Source of the DNA: Arcobacteraceae bacterium
GTDB taxonomy: Bacteria; Campylobacterota; Campylobacteria; Campylobacterales; Arcobacteraceae
Assembly: GCA_028687375.1 (NCBI GenBank)
Contig: JAQUAG010000006.1
Location: 44,120 to 108,119 of the forward strand
Direction: 5' to 3'
DNA: 64,000 nucleotides
The notes under the pieces are model-generated. The model was not told the origin of the DNA. It ran no database searches and worked only from the letters and a program-made list of their open reading frames with translations. A program made the position numbers and the translations under genes. Positions 8,193 to 17,347 of this stretch are shown piece by piece; position 1 is the stretch's first letter; each line of letters starts with the position of its first letter.

Positions 8193-9836
8193 TTAATTAT
8201 TATACATTTTCATATAATACTCATGAACCATTCTACCTGAATCAAAATCATTCAAAGTATCTATCATCGAGTTTCTCATAATACTCATCCATTTTTTCTT
8301 GTTTTTATAATATGTTGGTAGTGCTTCATTTTCTAATATATCCATCAAGTGCTGATTATCAAGTCTATCTTGCTCTTCATGAGGTAAATCTTTAGCAATT
8401 GCTGGAATAGTAAAACAATTTTGCCCGTGTTTTTCAAACTCAGGATGCCAACCATCAGGGATAGAGATATTCACAGCACCATTCATAGCTGCACTCATGC
8501 CACTTGTTCCACTAGCTTCCCTTGTTACCCTTGGGGTATTAAGCCAAATATCAGCCCCTTTTTTGAGCATCATAGAGAGGTTAAGCTCATACCCAACTAA
8601 AACAGCTATATTTTTGTACTCTTTACTAATATAATTTATCTCATTAAAGATATTAATCGCTCCACTATCGAATGGATATGGTTTACCTGCCCAAATAATC
8701 TGAACTGGCATATCTTGACTATTTACAAAATCTACAAATCGCTCAAAATCATATTTCAAAAGCCCTGGTCTTTTGTATTCAGCAAATCTTCTTGCCCAAA
8801 CAATTGTTAAAACATTTGGATCCATCATTTTACCTGTTTGATTTGCTACTTCAATAAATAACATCCTTTTTAGATGTTTTTTTCTCGCTTCAAGCTCATA
8901 ATCTTCGTGCTCATCTAAAGCTGTTAATAACCCTTTATCTGCCCAATATCTTCTATTTTGTGCATTTGTAACATAAATTATCTCACACTTATCTTCCACC
9001 CAAGACCACATTTTATTTGAAACTTCACAATGCATTCGTGAAACAGCATTTGCTATTTTTGAGGCTTTTAATGCCCCAACTGTAAGGCTAAATAGGTCAT
9101 TATGTGTTTCCATTAAAACTCTTACTTCATCGATTGCAAGACCATTAAAGAACCCCATTTTATGCAGTAAGAACAAGCTATGCTCTTCATTTCCAGCAGC
9201 TTCAGGTGTATGAGTTGTGAAAACAACATGTTTTTTCACCTCTTCAAGGTCTCTCATTTTTCCATATAACTCAAACACAAGTGGTAGTGCATGTCCCTCG
9301 TTCATATGGTAAATCTCTGGTCTAATCCCTAAAGCATCTAAAACTTTTACCCCACCGATTCCCAAAATAATCTCTTGTGCAATTCTTGTTTCATTGTTAG
9401 AATCATAGAGTTTATGTGTGATTGTTCTTGCTAAATAATCATTTTCTTCAATATCAGTTGAAAGTAAAATAATAGGAGCTGTTCCAAAAGTCTCACTTGG
9501 AACGATATACGCTCTCACTTTTACATCTTTTGTATTAACTGTAACACTTACAGTTATTCCAGTATCTTCTAAAAAATAATATCTTTTCTTTCTAAATTCA
9601 ACTCTAAGATTTCTCTCTTCATCTCTCCCTTGGTCGTAATATCCATAACTCCAAAGCATCCCAACACCTATAACATTTTGTTGTAAGTCATAAGCACTTC
9701 GCATATGAGAACCAGCCAAAAACCCAAGCCCTCCACTATATATCTTCAAAGCTTGATGAATTGCAAACTCCATCGAAAAGTAAGCTACGCTCTTACTATA
9801 TTTTGGATTTATTTTATACTGCCTATATCTTTCCAT
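8193..9836 (-). CDS. glgP: GT35 alpha-glucan phosphorylase-like protein lacking the PLP lysine
   Basis: The 547-residue protein matches the short alpha-glucan phosphorylase family: SVAYFSMEFAIHQ and YSGGLGFLAGSHMRSA near the N-terminus, MNEGHALPLVFEL, TTHTPEAAGNEEH, and WARRFAEYKRPGLL. The family cleaves terminal glucose as glucose-1-phosphate with a PLP cofactor bound to Lys in EASGT..MK. Here that segment is EASGTSGMSAAMNG, with Ser448 at the Lys position, so classical PLP chemistry is doubtful. AAAGGA lies 7 nt before the ATG. It overlaps the glucokinase gene by 14 nt and precedes pgk, a context that fits glycogen breakdown. It may belong to a divergent subfamily with a different reaction. 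Confidence 0.8.
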   Translation of the reverse strand: MERYRQYKINPKYSKSVAYFSMEFAIHQALKIYSGGLGFLAGSHMRSAYDLQQNVIGVGMLWSYGYYDQGRDEERNLRVEFRKKRYYFLEDTGITVSVTVNTKDVKVRAYIVPSETFGTAPIILLSTDIEENDYLARTITHKLYDSNNETRIAQEIILGIGGVKVLDALGIRPEIYHMNEGHALPLVFELYGKMRDLEEVKKHVVFTTHTPEAAGNEEHSLFLLHKMGFFNGLAIDEVRVLMETHNDLFSLTVGALKASKIANAVSRMHCEVSNKMWSWVEDKCEIIYVTNAQNRRYWADKGLLTALDEHEDYELEARKKHLKRMLFIEVANQTGKMMDPNVLTIVWARRFAEYKRPGLLKYDFERFVDFVNSQDMPVQIIWAGKPYPFDSGAINIFNEINYISKEYKNIAVLVGYELNLSMMLKKGADIWLNTPRVTREASGTSGMSAAMNGAVNISIPDGWHPEFEKHGQNCFTIPAIAKDLPHEEQDRLDNQHLMDILENEALPTYYKNKKKWMSIMRNSMIDTLNDFDSGRMVHEYYMKMYNN

Positions 9837-10632
9837 TTGTTTTATCCTTTGTTTGTTGTTGTGATGCTATTATTTTTAAACCTTCTAAATTACCATATTG
9901 TGAATCTGATAGTACCATTTTTAGCTCTCCTCTTAGTTTATAAAAAGAACTTTTTTTATACTCTTCTTGTAAAAAATCCAAAAGCCAAATATTATTTGAA
10001 ATAACACTACCCCCTAACACATACACTTCGCAATTCAATAGATTCAATACTGTAAAAAATGAATGAACCAATCCATCCAAAAAAATTTGTTTCGTTTGTG
10101 CGTCAATTTCGTTAAGTCTTAAACCCCTTAAAGCTTTACCACTTGTACTAAGTTCCAAGCAATCATCTCTACCACATTGGCAAAGATGATTTGTTTTTCT
10201 AAAAGGGATATGTCCTATCTCACCAGCAAAGTTGTCTTTTCCGTATAATACTTTATCCCCTATAACTATTCCACATCCAAAGCCTGTACCTATATACAAA
10301 ACTATCATCGAATTTATATCTTGAAATTTTGAATATTCATATATGGTTGCTGCGTTTAAGTCATTTTCTACGATAACATTGATCTCATATTTATCTTCGA
10401 TAAACCTTTTTATGTATAACTCTTTTAGGTCTATATTAGGTGCATTTAATATGACTCCATCTCTTACTTGCCCTGCAAATGAGATAGCTATATTTTTAAT
10501 CCCTTTTTTTAAACTTATCTGCTCTTCTAAGAATGTAACTAAATCAACTTTAGCACTTTCTAAAACAATAATCTCTTCGTTATCAAAAGAGTATTTAAAG
10601 TTCGTTCCACCAAAATCTATATATAAATTCAT
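9823..10632 (-). CDS. ROK family sugar kinase, probable glucokinase
   Basis: At 269 residues it is short for a ROK kinase, with no DNA-binding domain. LYIDFGGTNFKYS is the phosphate loop, VENDLNAATIYEY holds the catalytic Asp, and GEIGHIPF followed by CQCGRDDCLE is the ROK zinc site. It would phosphorylate free glucose released by the amylolytic enzymes. Its ATG overlaps the glgA stop (ATGA) and its 3' end overlaps the phosphorylase gene by 14 nt, so the three are translationally coupled. Sugar specificity cannot be read from sequence; glucose is inferred from the neighbours. Confidence 0.85.
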   Translation of the reverse strand: MNLYIDFGGTNFKYSFDNEEIIVLESAKVDLVTFLEEQISLKKGIKNIAISFAGQVRDGVILNAPNIDLKELYIKRFIEDKYEINVIVENDLNAATIYEYSKFQDINSMIVLYIGTGFGCGIVIGDKVLYGKDNFAGEIGHIPFRKTNHLCQCGRDDCLELSTSGKALRGLRLNEIDAQTKQIFLDGLVHSFFTVLNLLNCEVYVLGGSVISNNIWLLDFLQEEYKKSSFYKLRGELKMVLSDSQYGNLEGLKIIASQQQTKDKTNGKI

Positions 10633-12050
10633 CTATACAACTTTAGATACTCTTTTGAAGAATTTTTCCATGAATTATCAACATTCATATTGTGTTTTGC
10701 TAACTTTACAAATCGACTTTTATTTGCATATAAAGAGATAGCTTTCGTTATGGCGTACATATACCAAAAGATTGTATGTTCTTTGTAAACCACACCTATT
10801 CCCACTTTTTTAGAGTAATCATCTGTATGTGTAAAATCAATCACACTATCTTTTAATCCACCAGTATATGCAACAATTGGCAATGCTCCATATCTCATAG
10901 TTATCATCTGATTTAAGCCACAAGGCTCAAATTTTGAAGGCATTAATAAAAAGTCACAAGAAGCATAAAGTCTTCTGCTATAAGCTTCATCAAACCCAAC
11001 TGTGATATGGATATTGCTATATTTTCCCGCTAGATTTTCAAAAATGTGATTGTAGTACTTCTCTCCACTTCCTAAGATAACAAAATTTATATCTAAATCT
11101 TTTAAAAGGTGTAAACTCTCGATGATTAGGTTAACCCCTTTTTGCTCAGTAAATCGTCCTATAAAAACAAATAGAGGCTTTTCAGCTCCTTCCAAACCTA
11201 ACTCTTTTAAAAGTTTGACTTTATTTTTAGCTTTTAATTCATAACTTTTTGCATCATAATTTTGTGTGATATATGTATCATTTTGTGGATCAAAAACATC
11301 ATATCCAAGACCATTTAAAATCCCTTCAAGCTTATAGTTATTTACCACAAGTGTATCTTCTAAAGTATGTCCAAAAGCAGTTGTTTGTATCTCTTTTGCA
11401 TAGCTTGGACTTACTGTTGTCACTTTATCACTATAAAAGATTCCAGCTTTTAAAAAATTTACACTATCAAAATATTCCAATCTATCATTTTTAAAACATT
11501 CATTCCAGCTAAGTTCAAGTTCACTTACTGTTGTTTTGTCAAATATCCCTTGATAGGCTATATTATGGATAGTAAAAATAATCTTTTGTGTTAAAAAGTA
11601 TTTTGTTTTTGCCAAAAGTGCTACAAGTGCTGTTTGCCAATCGTTGATATGAATAGCATCACAATTAAGCTTTAGCTGTAACATTGTTTCAATAATAGCA
11701 TATGAGAAAAGCCCAAATCTTAAAGCATTATCTCCAAAATCTCCAAAGCTATCATGATACATACCATCTCTATCACAAAGAATGGGGTTGTATAAAAAGA
11801 GTTCAAATTTATTATCTTTTTTAGAAAAAACATCAATTTGATGTCTAACCCCACCAAGCCAAATATCAAAACTTGTCCCTTGGTACTCTATACTATATTT
11901 GTCTCTATTTACTATTTTATACAATGGCATTATTGTATAAACAGTAGCTTTTGTTCTTAAATCTTCTGGTAAACTATAAGCAACATCGGCTAAACCACCA
12001 CTTTTTGCATAGGGAAAGATTTCACTTGAAGCAAATAAAACGTTCATCAT
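10629..12050 (-). CDS. glgA: Glycogen synthase (GT5)
   Basis: The 473-residue protein has the GT5 signature KSGGLADVAYSLP at the N-terminus, FTIHNIAYQG in the middle, FIGRFTEQKGV at the second Rossmann domain, and the sugar-nucleotide site SKFEPCGLNQM with TGGLKDSV. It adds glucosyl units from ADP- or UDP-glucose to glycogen. Two ATGs are adjacent; the second (12047) is better spaced (6 nt) from GGAG than the first (3 nt). No glgC lies nearby, so the glucosyl donor may come from the nucleotidyltransferase fusion two genes upstream. Confidence 0.96.
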   Translation of the reverse strand: MMNVLFASSEIFPYAKSGGLADVAYSLPEDLRTKATVYTIMPLYKIVNRDKYSIEYQGTSFDIWLGGVRHQIDVFSKKDNKFELFLYNPILCDRDGMYHDSFGDFGDNALRFGLFSYAIIETMLQLKLNCDAIHINDWQTALVALLAKTKYFLTQKIIFTIHNIAYQGIFDKTTVSELELSWNECFKNDRLEYFDSVNFLKAGIFYSDKVTTVSPSYAKEIQTTAFGHTLEDTLVVNNYKLEGILNGLGYDVFDPQNDTYITQNYDAKSYELKAKNKVKLLKELGLEGAEKPLFVFIGRFTEQKGVNLIIESLHLLKDLDINFVILGSGEKYYNHIFENLAGKYSNIHITVGFDEAYSRRLYASCDFLLMPSKFEPCGLNQMITMRYGALPIVAYTGGLKDSVIDFTHTDDYSKKVGIGVVYKEHTIFWYMYAITKAISLYANKSRFVKLAKHNMNVDNSWKNSSKEYLKLYR

Positions 12051-12075
12051 ATTCTCCTTAATTTTTGGTACAAGT

Positions 12076-14694
12076 CTAAAGGTTCCGTAGTTTATTAGCT
12101 ACATCACTTGGTAACACACTATTTAAAAATATCCCACTATCAAGCTCAAACCCAGCGATACCATTGAGCCTTGGGTAGATATTGATACAAAACCTAAAAT
12201 ATTCTTGCGAATCTTTTGAATAATTTTCATAGGGATGATTTTTAAAAATCATATTAAATGAAAACTCCCCTAAACTCTCTTTATATTTTGTAAAAATAAG
12301 TTTTAAAGATTGTCCTAGATGCACCATTGTAGTATCATCAAATTCCATAATGGTTGCAATCTTCTCTTTTGCTACAATTTTAACTTCATATGGAAATTTC
12401 GAAGCATAAGGGGCGTAACATACAAATGATTCATTCTCAAAAATAAAATTTTTTTCATATTTTTTCTCTTCATAGACCAAATCATCAAGCAATCCCCTCT
12501 TAAATTGATGATAGTACTCTTTTTTATAGTTTATCTCCTCTTCTATATCACTTGGTACAAAAGGGATCGCTATAAGTTGAGAATGGTCATGAGATTGTGA
12601 TGCACCAGCAAGTGAGCCAGAATTTTTAAACAAACTTACATATTTCAATCTTGTATCATTTTGTAAACTTTTTATCCTATTTTGGCAAATAGTTAAATAA
12701 TCAACGAACTCATTTAAATCATAATCAAACATTGTTTTTTTATGATTTGGTGTTTCTATTATAACCTCGTGAGCTCCAAAACCATTAAAAACATCAAAAT
12801 AATCATCTTTTCTCCCTATAGATTCTGTATCAATAGATAATACATTGTATAAATTTGGAACAACTCTTGTTTTCCAAGAGCTACTGTCCCCTATTCTTTC
12901 TATCTCAGTTGGAGTTAAATATTCATTTCCAACATCAAAGGGACAAATGTTTCCCTCAATATTGTTATCAGATTTATTAAGAAAATTATTTGGTCTTTTT
13001 GCTCTATTTGGAGAAAATAAAACCCATTTTTTAGTTAATTTACAATATCTAAACTGTGAATTTTCATCATTTTGAGAAGTTGTTTTATGCATAGCACTAT
13101 TGTTTGAACTTGAAAATTCATTTTCAAAAACAATCGGTTGGATAATGTTTTGAGGAATATCTTTACCCATAAGTGTATAAATATTCGCTAAATGAAGTCT
13201 AAATAAATTATCAAAACTTCTTTTTTGAAGTGTAAAATGGTCATCATCATACCACCAAAACCAATCACTTCCAAGTGCTATCATAAACTCATTTTTTATT
13301 GCACTTTGTTTAAAAGTAAGCAAATCTACACTATGTTGTATATAATCTTTTTTTGTTTGGCACAATAATTCCCAAGCTTTATTCTTTTGCTTTTTTCCTA
13401 TCCAAATATCAAAATTTCCATCTATCCAACTCCCAGAGGCTATATGTTTTATATCATTTACAGGAAAATTTAAACTTTCAAATTCACTAGGGAGAATCGT
13501 TTGTATAAAATTTGCATTGTTTTGAAGTTCACCATATAAAGTTTCAAAAAATTCCAAACCATTATTTGTATAAAACTCCCAAGCATTTTCACCATCTAAA
13601 ATAACACTTACTATCGAGTTTGAAGCTTTTTCAAGACTAATCTTTTTAAGTCTTAAAATAAAATCTTTTACAGCATCTTTTGGATTTTGTTTTGAATATT
13701 CAAAACCAATCAAATCACTTAAAACTTTATCTCTAAAAAATAAAGTTATATTATTTTGTATATCTTTATAATTCTCATACAATATACTTTTATCTGTATT
13801 ATCAATAGATTTATAAAGTATCTCTTCATCTGTTCCTATCCATGATATTTTATTTTGACTAAAAAGCTCTAACGCTTTGAGACTTACAGAACCTTCAGCT
13901 GGCCAAAAACCTTTTGGATAGAAACCAAAAGCGTCATAAAAATAAGAGATTGCATCTTCTACTTGAGAAGTGATACAATCTATAAAATCACAATCAATAT
14001 TTGGTAAAGTTGTATATGGATTTGCCTCTTTTGCACTATTTATATCTAAAAGCAAAGGGGCAATTGGGTGATAGAATGGTGTTGTAGAGAGTTCAATTTT
14101 CCCTTCAAGTGCTAATTCTTTATAAAATTCTATAATTTTTCCACAAAACAAAATAAGCTCATTGATTAAATCATTTTTTTGCTTATGGGAAAAATTAGCA
14201 CCTTGATAAAGTAAACTTTTTATAAGATTATTATTTGTTTTTAAATAATTACCACACCAAGAGAGTAAAAATAAAACTTCTGCATCTACAATCTCTTCAC
14301 AACTAAATTCTTTTAAACTCTTGTGAGCTTTGAGATATTTCACATAAAGTTCATTGTATCGCCAAAGTGGTTGTATGAGATTTGCCTCATTAGATAAAAA
14401 AAGATATTCTTCTAGTTTTTCAATATCTTTTGAAGTGAGTAACTCTACATCTTCTTTGACTACCTCTAGCAATTCATCATTCGCTGTTCCATTACTATAT
14501 TTTTTAATTTGAACTAACAATGATGGTACAAGGTTAAATGTCGCCTTAATGCCATCATATCGACTTACAATATATGGCATATCGTAGTAATCTTTTATAG
14601 CATGTAAAAATACCCAAGGCATTTTTGTTTTTTTTGCTATATCATCCCCATAATAAGGTTGATGCATATGCCAAACAAAATTGAGATAAATCAT
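12076..14694 (-). CDS. Fusion of a GH57 glycoside hydrolase and a GalT-type uridylyltransferase
   Basis: Two enzymes are joined in 872 residues. Residues 1 to about 530 are GH57: NFVWHMHQPYYGDD, KGFWPAEGSVS with the probable nucleophile Glu, and SVILDGENAWEFY with the acid Asp. After a Ser/Asn-rich joint (about 535-550), residues 550-872 are a hexose-1-phosphate nucleotidylyltransferase: WVLFSPNRAKRP, ICPFDVGNEYLTP, and the HIT-like active site SHDHSQLIAIP, where the second His would carry the uridylyl group. The second zinc Cys of CxxC is Asp here. The fusion could hydrolyse or transfer glucan and link glucose-1-phosphate to nucleotide sugars. Only 1 nt separates it from the preceding gene. 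Confidence 0.88.
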   Translation of the reverse strand: MIYLNFVWHMHQPYYGDDIAKKTKMPWVFLHAIKDYYDMPYIVSRYDGIKATFNLVPSLLVQIKKYSNGTANDELLEVVKEDVELLTSKDIEKLEEYLFLSNEANLIQPLWRYNELYVKYLKAHKSLKEFSCEEIVDAEVLFLLSWCGNYLKTNNNLIKSLLYQGANFSHKQKNDLINELILFCGKIIEFYKELALEGKIELSTTPFYHPIAPLLLDINSAKEANPYTTLPNIDCDFIDCITSQVEDAISYFYDAFGFYPKGFWPAEGSVSLKALELFSQNKISWIGTDEEILYKSIDNTDKSILYENYKDIQNNITLFFRDKVLSDLIGFEYSKQNPKDAVKDFILRLKKISLEKASNSIVSVILDGENAWEFYTNNGLEFFETLYGELQNNANFIQTILPSEFESLNFPVNDIKHIASGSWIDGNFDIWIGKKQKNKAWELLCQTKKDYIQHSVDLLTFKQSAIKNEFMIALGSDWFWWYDDDHFTLQKRSFDNLFRLHLANIYTLMGKDIPQNIIQPIVFENEFSSSNNSAMHKTTSQNDENSQFRYCKLTKKWVLFSPNRAKRPNNFLNKSDNNIEGNICPFDVGNEYLTPTEIERIGDSSSWKTRVVPNLYNVLSIDTESIGRKDDYFDVFNGFGAHEVIIETPNHKKTMFDYDLNEFVDYLTICQNRIKSLQNDTRLKYVSLFKNSGSLAGASQSHDHSQLIAIPFVPSDIEEEINYKKEYYHQFKRGLLDDLVYEEKKYEKNFIFENESFVCYAPYASKFPYEVKIVAKEKIATIMEFDDTTMVHLGQSLKLIFTKYKESLGEFSFNMIFKNHPYENYSKDSQEYFRFCINIYPRLNGIAGFELDSGIFLNSVLPSDVANKLRNL

Positions 14695-14695
14695 A

Positions 14696-17188
14696 TTATT
14701 CTTTTATCCAAGCATCTATTTTTCTTTTGTATTCGTCAAATATTTTATTTGCATTTTCATGGTTTTTTGCTTGAATATAGATATTTAAAAACTCTTGATG
14801 TTGATCTGGAATCATCAAAATCCACTCTTTTTCATCAAGCCAAATTTTCACACCATCAAGATGCGATGATTTTTTATTTGCACCATCTTCAAGGAATTTT
14901 CTCATCATCTTCCCTTTGTACTCACTAGGACACGCTACATTTTCACCTCTATATGCAAAATCTGGTATCTCTTTGATAATCTCACTTAATTTTTTTTCGC
15001 TTAACAATAAACACTCTAAAAATTTAAAACTAGAGAAAACAGCGTCAGTACTAAGTCCAAATTCACTAAATGCAAAATGACCATCTGTATTTGCTACCAA
15101 ATCATACTCTGCAAGTTGTTTTGCTTTAAACCCACCAAATTTTCCTTTTATTATCTCTAAATTTGCATATTCAATAAAGTCAGGCATCCACGCTGGAAGG
15201 AAGATTTTTTTAATATCATGGCAACTATTATTTAAAATATGGAGTAATACAAGAAGTAAAATATAATCTTTAACCAAATTTCCCTCATCATCAATCACTT
15301 GAAATTTTTGTCCATTTGGATAAATTAAAATTCCACAATCCAATTCTAAAGATTTAACAATTTTCCCAACTTCTTTTTGTGATTTTTTGATGATTGATGG
15401 GAGTTTTTGAAGTTGTTTATCATCTTCATAAGCATTGAGCATAATCGACTCAATCCCCAAATCATTAACAATTTTCGGATAAATTTTTGAAGTGGAACCA
15501 AACATCAAATCGGCTGCTATCTTTAACTCTTTATTTTTAAAAGAAGTTTTATTTGTTTTCTCTTTGATTGCCTCAATATAAATATCAATAGCTTCTGTAT
15601 CTTCAAAAATTTCCCCTATTTCATTAAATCTTACTCGTCTAAAGTTTTCTCTAAAAAATATTCTTTCTATATTTTTTGCTAAATTTGTATCGATAAGTAA
15701 AGCTTCATTTGTATAAAAAATAATTTCTGTTTCCTCTTGATTTCGAACAGATTGTCTTATGTGAACTCCTGCAACTACATCATCTTTGTTTGCTAGATTA
15801 TACCTCATCACTACAGATGGAACACTAAAAATATCTACAACATTGATACCACTTGAAAGCATCCCACTTAAAAATGATCGTTTTAACATTCGTGAACTTT
15901 TATGATAATCACGAGAAAGATACATTTTACTTCCAGCAGGTAAAATTGAACCAAAGGATTCAGCAAGTTTTACAGCTAATTCACAAGAAAGTTCAATATT
16001 TACTCGTCCTACAACTGTTCCTGATTCAAAAATAGAAGCTTTATATTTATCTCCCCAGATAACATTATTACTAATAACAGCATCCTCTTCAATAGTCTTA
16101 TTTGGCCAAACCATAACATCTTTTAAAAATACGACACCTTTATCAATAGTGCATCTTTCAGCTATTATCACACCCTCTTTTGCTTTTACTTTTTTTTCTA
16201 CCTTACAATCATTGCATAAAATTGCATTATTGATTTTTGATTTTTCACCAATATTATTTCTATCCCAAATAATTGTATTTTCTAACTTTACACCCTCTTC
16301 AAGAAAACAATTTTCACCAATAGCAACATTTGAAAGTTCGCCATTTGATTTAATATGAGTATCCTTTCCAACTACAACTATCCCTTTTACATTGACACTT
16401 GGAGCTATTGTTGCCCCTTTTTCTAGATACACTACTCCATCTTCATAATTTATTTTATCCCCTTTGATAGGTAAGGTAATCGTCCCATTAAAAATATCTT
16501 GATATACCTCTCTATAACTTTCAGGATTTCCAACATCTCTCCAATATCCCTCAATCATACATCCCCAAAGAGTTACATCATCTTTCATAAGCGTTGGAAA
16601 TAAATCTTTTGCAAAGTCAAAATTTTCACCATCTGGAATATAATCCATAATTTCAGGTTCAATAATATAGATACCTGTATTAATAGTATCACTAAACACC
16701 TCTCCCCAACTTGGTTTTTCAAGAAATTTTTGAATTTTTCCATCATCTGAAGCGATAACAACACCAAACTGCAAAGGATTTTCAACAGGTGTAAGGGCAA
16801 TTGTAAGTTTTGATTTTTTCTCTTCGTGAAATTTATAGATTGTTTTAAAATTAAAATCGGTTACTAAATCACCACTTACAATGATAAAAGTTTCATCTAA
16901 AAAATCTCTAGCAAATCCAACAGCACCTGCTGTTCCATAATCATCATCTGGTAAAACATAAGAGATATTCACCCCAAAATCTTTTCCATCTTTAAAATAA
17001 TCTTTTATAACATCTGGCATAAAATAAAGTAAAATAGCGATATCTTTCACCCCTAAATCATCTCTTAACTTGATAATTATATGTTCCATCATTGGTCTAT
17101 TTAAAATTGGTAACATTGGTTTTGGTATGCTATTTGTGAGAGGTTGTATCCTTGTTCCAAATCCGCCTGCTAATACTATTGCTTTCAT
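14696..17188 (-). CDS. Fusion of a sugar-1-phosphate nucleotidyltransferase and a phosphohexomutase
   Basis: Residues 1 to about 230 are a nucleotidyltransferase (AIVLAGGFGTRIQPLTNS, PKPMLPILNRPM). Residues 250-390 form a left-handed beta-helix (repeats such as NVAIGENCFLEEGV). Residues 400-830 are phosphohexomutase-like (YLSRDYHKSSRMLKRSFLSG). The layout is that of the GDP-mannose/glucose pyrophosphorylase-phosphomannomutase fusions of cyanobacteria and thermophiles. In the mutase part the usual SHNP loop is GVHIRQSVRN and the DGDGDR metal loop is YPNGQKFQVIDDEG, so mutase activity is doubtful. With no glgC nearby, it may make the glucosyl donor for GlgA. AAAGGA precedes the ATG at good spacing. 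It is the first gene of the minus arm. Confidence 0.88.
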   Translation of the reverse strand: MKAIVLAGGFGTRIQPLTNSIPKPMLPILNRPMMEHIIIKLRDDLGVKDIAILLYFMPDVIKDYFKDGKDFGVNISYVLPDDDYGTAGAVGFARDFLDETFIIVSGDLVTDFNFKTIYKFHEEKKSKLTIALTPVENPLQFGVVIASDDGKIQKFLEKPSWGEVFSDTINTGIYIIEPEIMDYIPDGENFDFAKDLFPTLMKDDVTLWGCMIEGYWRDVGNPESYREVYQDIFNGTITLPIKGDKINYEDGVVYLEKGATIAPSVNVKGIVVVGKDTHIKSNGELSNVAIGENCFLEEGVKLENTIIWDRNNIGEKSKINNAILCNDCKVEKKVKAKEGVIIAERCTIDKGVVFLKDVMVWPNKTIEEDAVISNNVIWGDKYKASIFESGTVVGRVNIELSCELAVKLAESFGSILPAGSKMYLSRDYHKSSRMLKRSFLSGMLSSGINVVDIFSVPSVVMRYNLANKDDVVAGVHIRQSVRNQEETEIIFYTNEALLIDTNLAKNIERIFFRENFRRVRFNEIGEIFEDTEAIDIYIEAIKEKTNKTSFKNKELKIAADLMFGSTSKIYPKIVNDLGIESIMLNAYEDDKQLQKLPSIIKKSQKEVGKIVKSLELDCGILIYPNGQKFQVIDDEGNLVKDYILLLVLLHILNNSCHDIKKIFLPAWMPDFIEYANLEIIKGKFGGFKAKQLAEYDLVANTDGHFAFSEFGLSTDAVFSSFKFLECLLLSEKKLSEIIKEIPDFAYRGENVACPSEYKGKMMRKFLEDGANKKSSHLDGVKIWLDEKEWILMIPDQHQEFLNIYIQAKNHENANKIFDEYKRKIDAWIKE

Positions 17189-17220
17189 GTTTTTCCTTTT
17201 TTTATATGATTACTATTAAA

Positions 17221-17248
17221 ATTATGACACCATTTCTCTTGATGTTTA
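17221..17248 (-). promoter_or_regulatory. Candidate promoter of the minus-arm glycogen operon
   Basis: On the minus strand a -35-like TAAACA (17243-17248) and a -10-like CATAAT (17221-17226) are 16 bp apart, with the -10 box 33 bp before the start codon at 17188. TGTAAT-containing sequences lie directly above the -35 box, suggesting control by a factor bound there. Confidence 0.4.
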
Positions 17249-17270
17249 CTTGTAATTTTTAGTGTAACTT

Positions 17271-17313
17271 AATTGTAATTCAATTGAATATATCATATTG
17301 TAATACAATTACA
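17271..17313. promoter_or_regulatory. Twin inverted repeats in the divergent glycogen control region
   Basis: Two copies of TTGTAATNCAATT lie at 17273-17285 and 17298-17310, 25 bp apart start to start. The first sits in AATTGTAATTCAATT, an AATTG/CAATT inverted repeat. The second sits in TGTAATACAATTACA, a perfect TGTAAT/ATTACA inverted repeat with a 3-bp spacer. Further TGTAA units occur at 17251 and 17263. The block lies between the two divergent arms of the glycogen island, which is where a shared operator would be expected. No regulator gene lies next to it. Confidence 0.5.
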
Positions 17314-17347
17314 GTAGAATTACCAAAACCGATATTAGGAAAATAAA

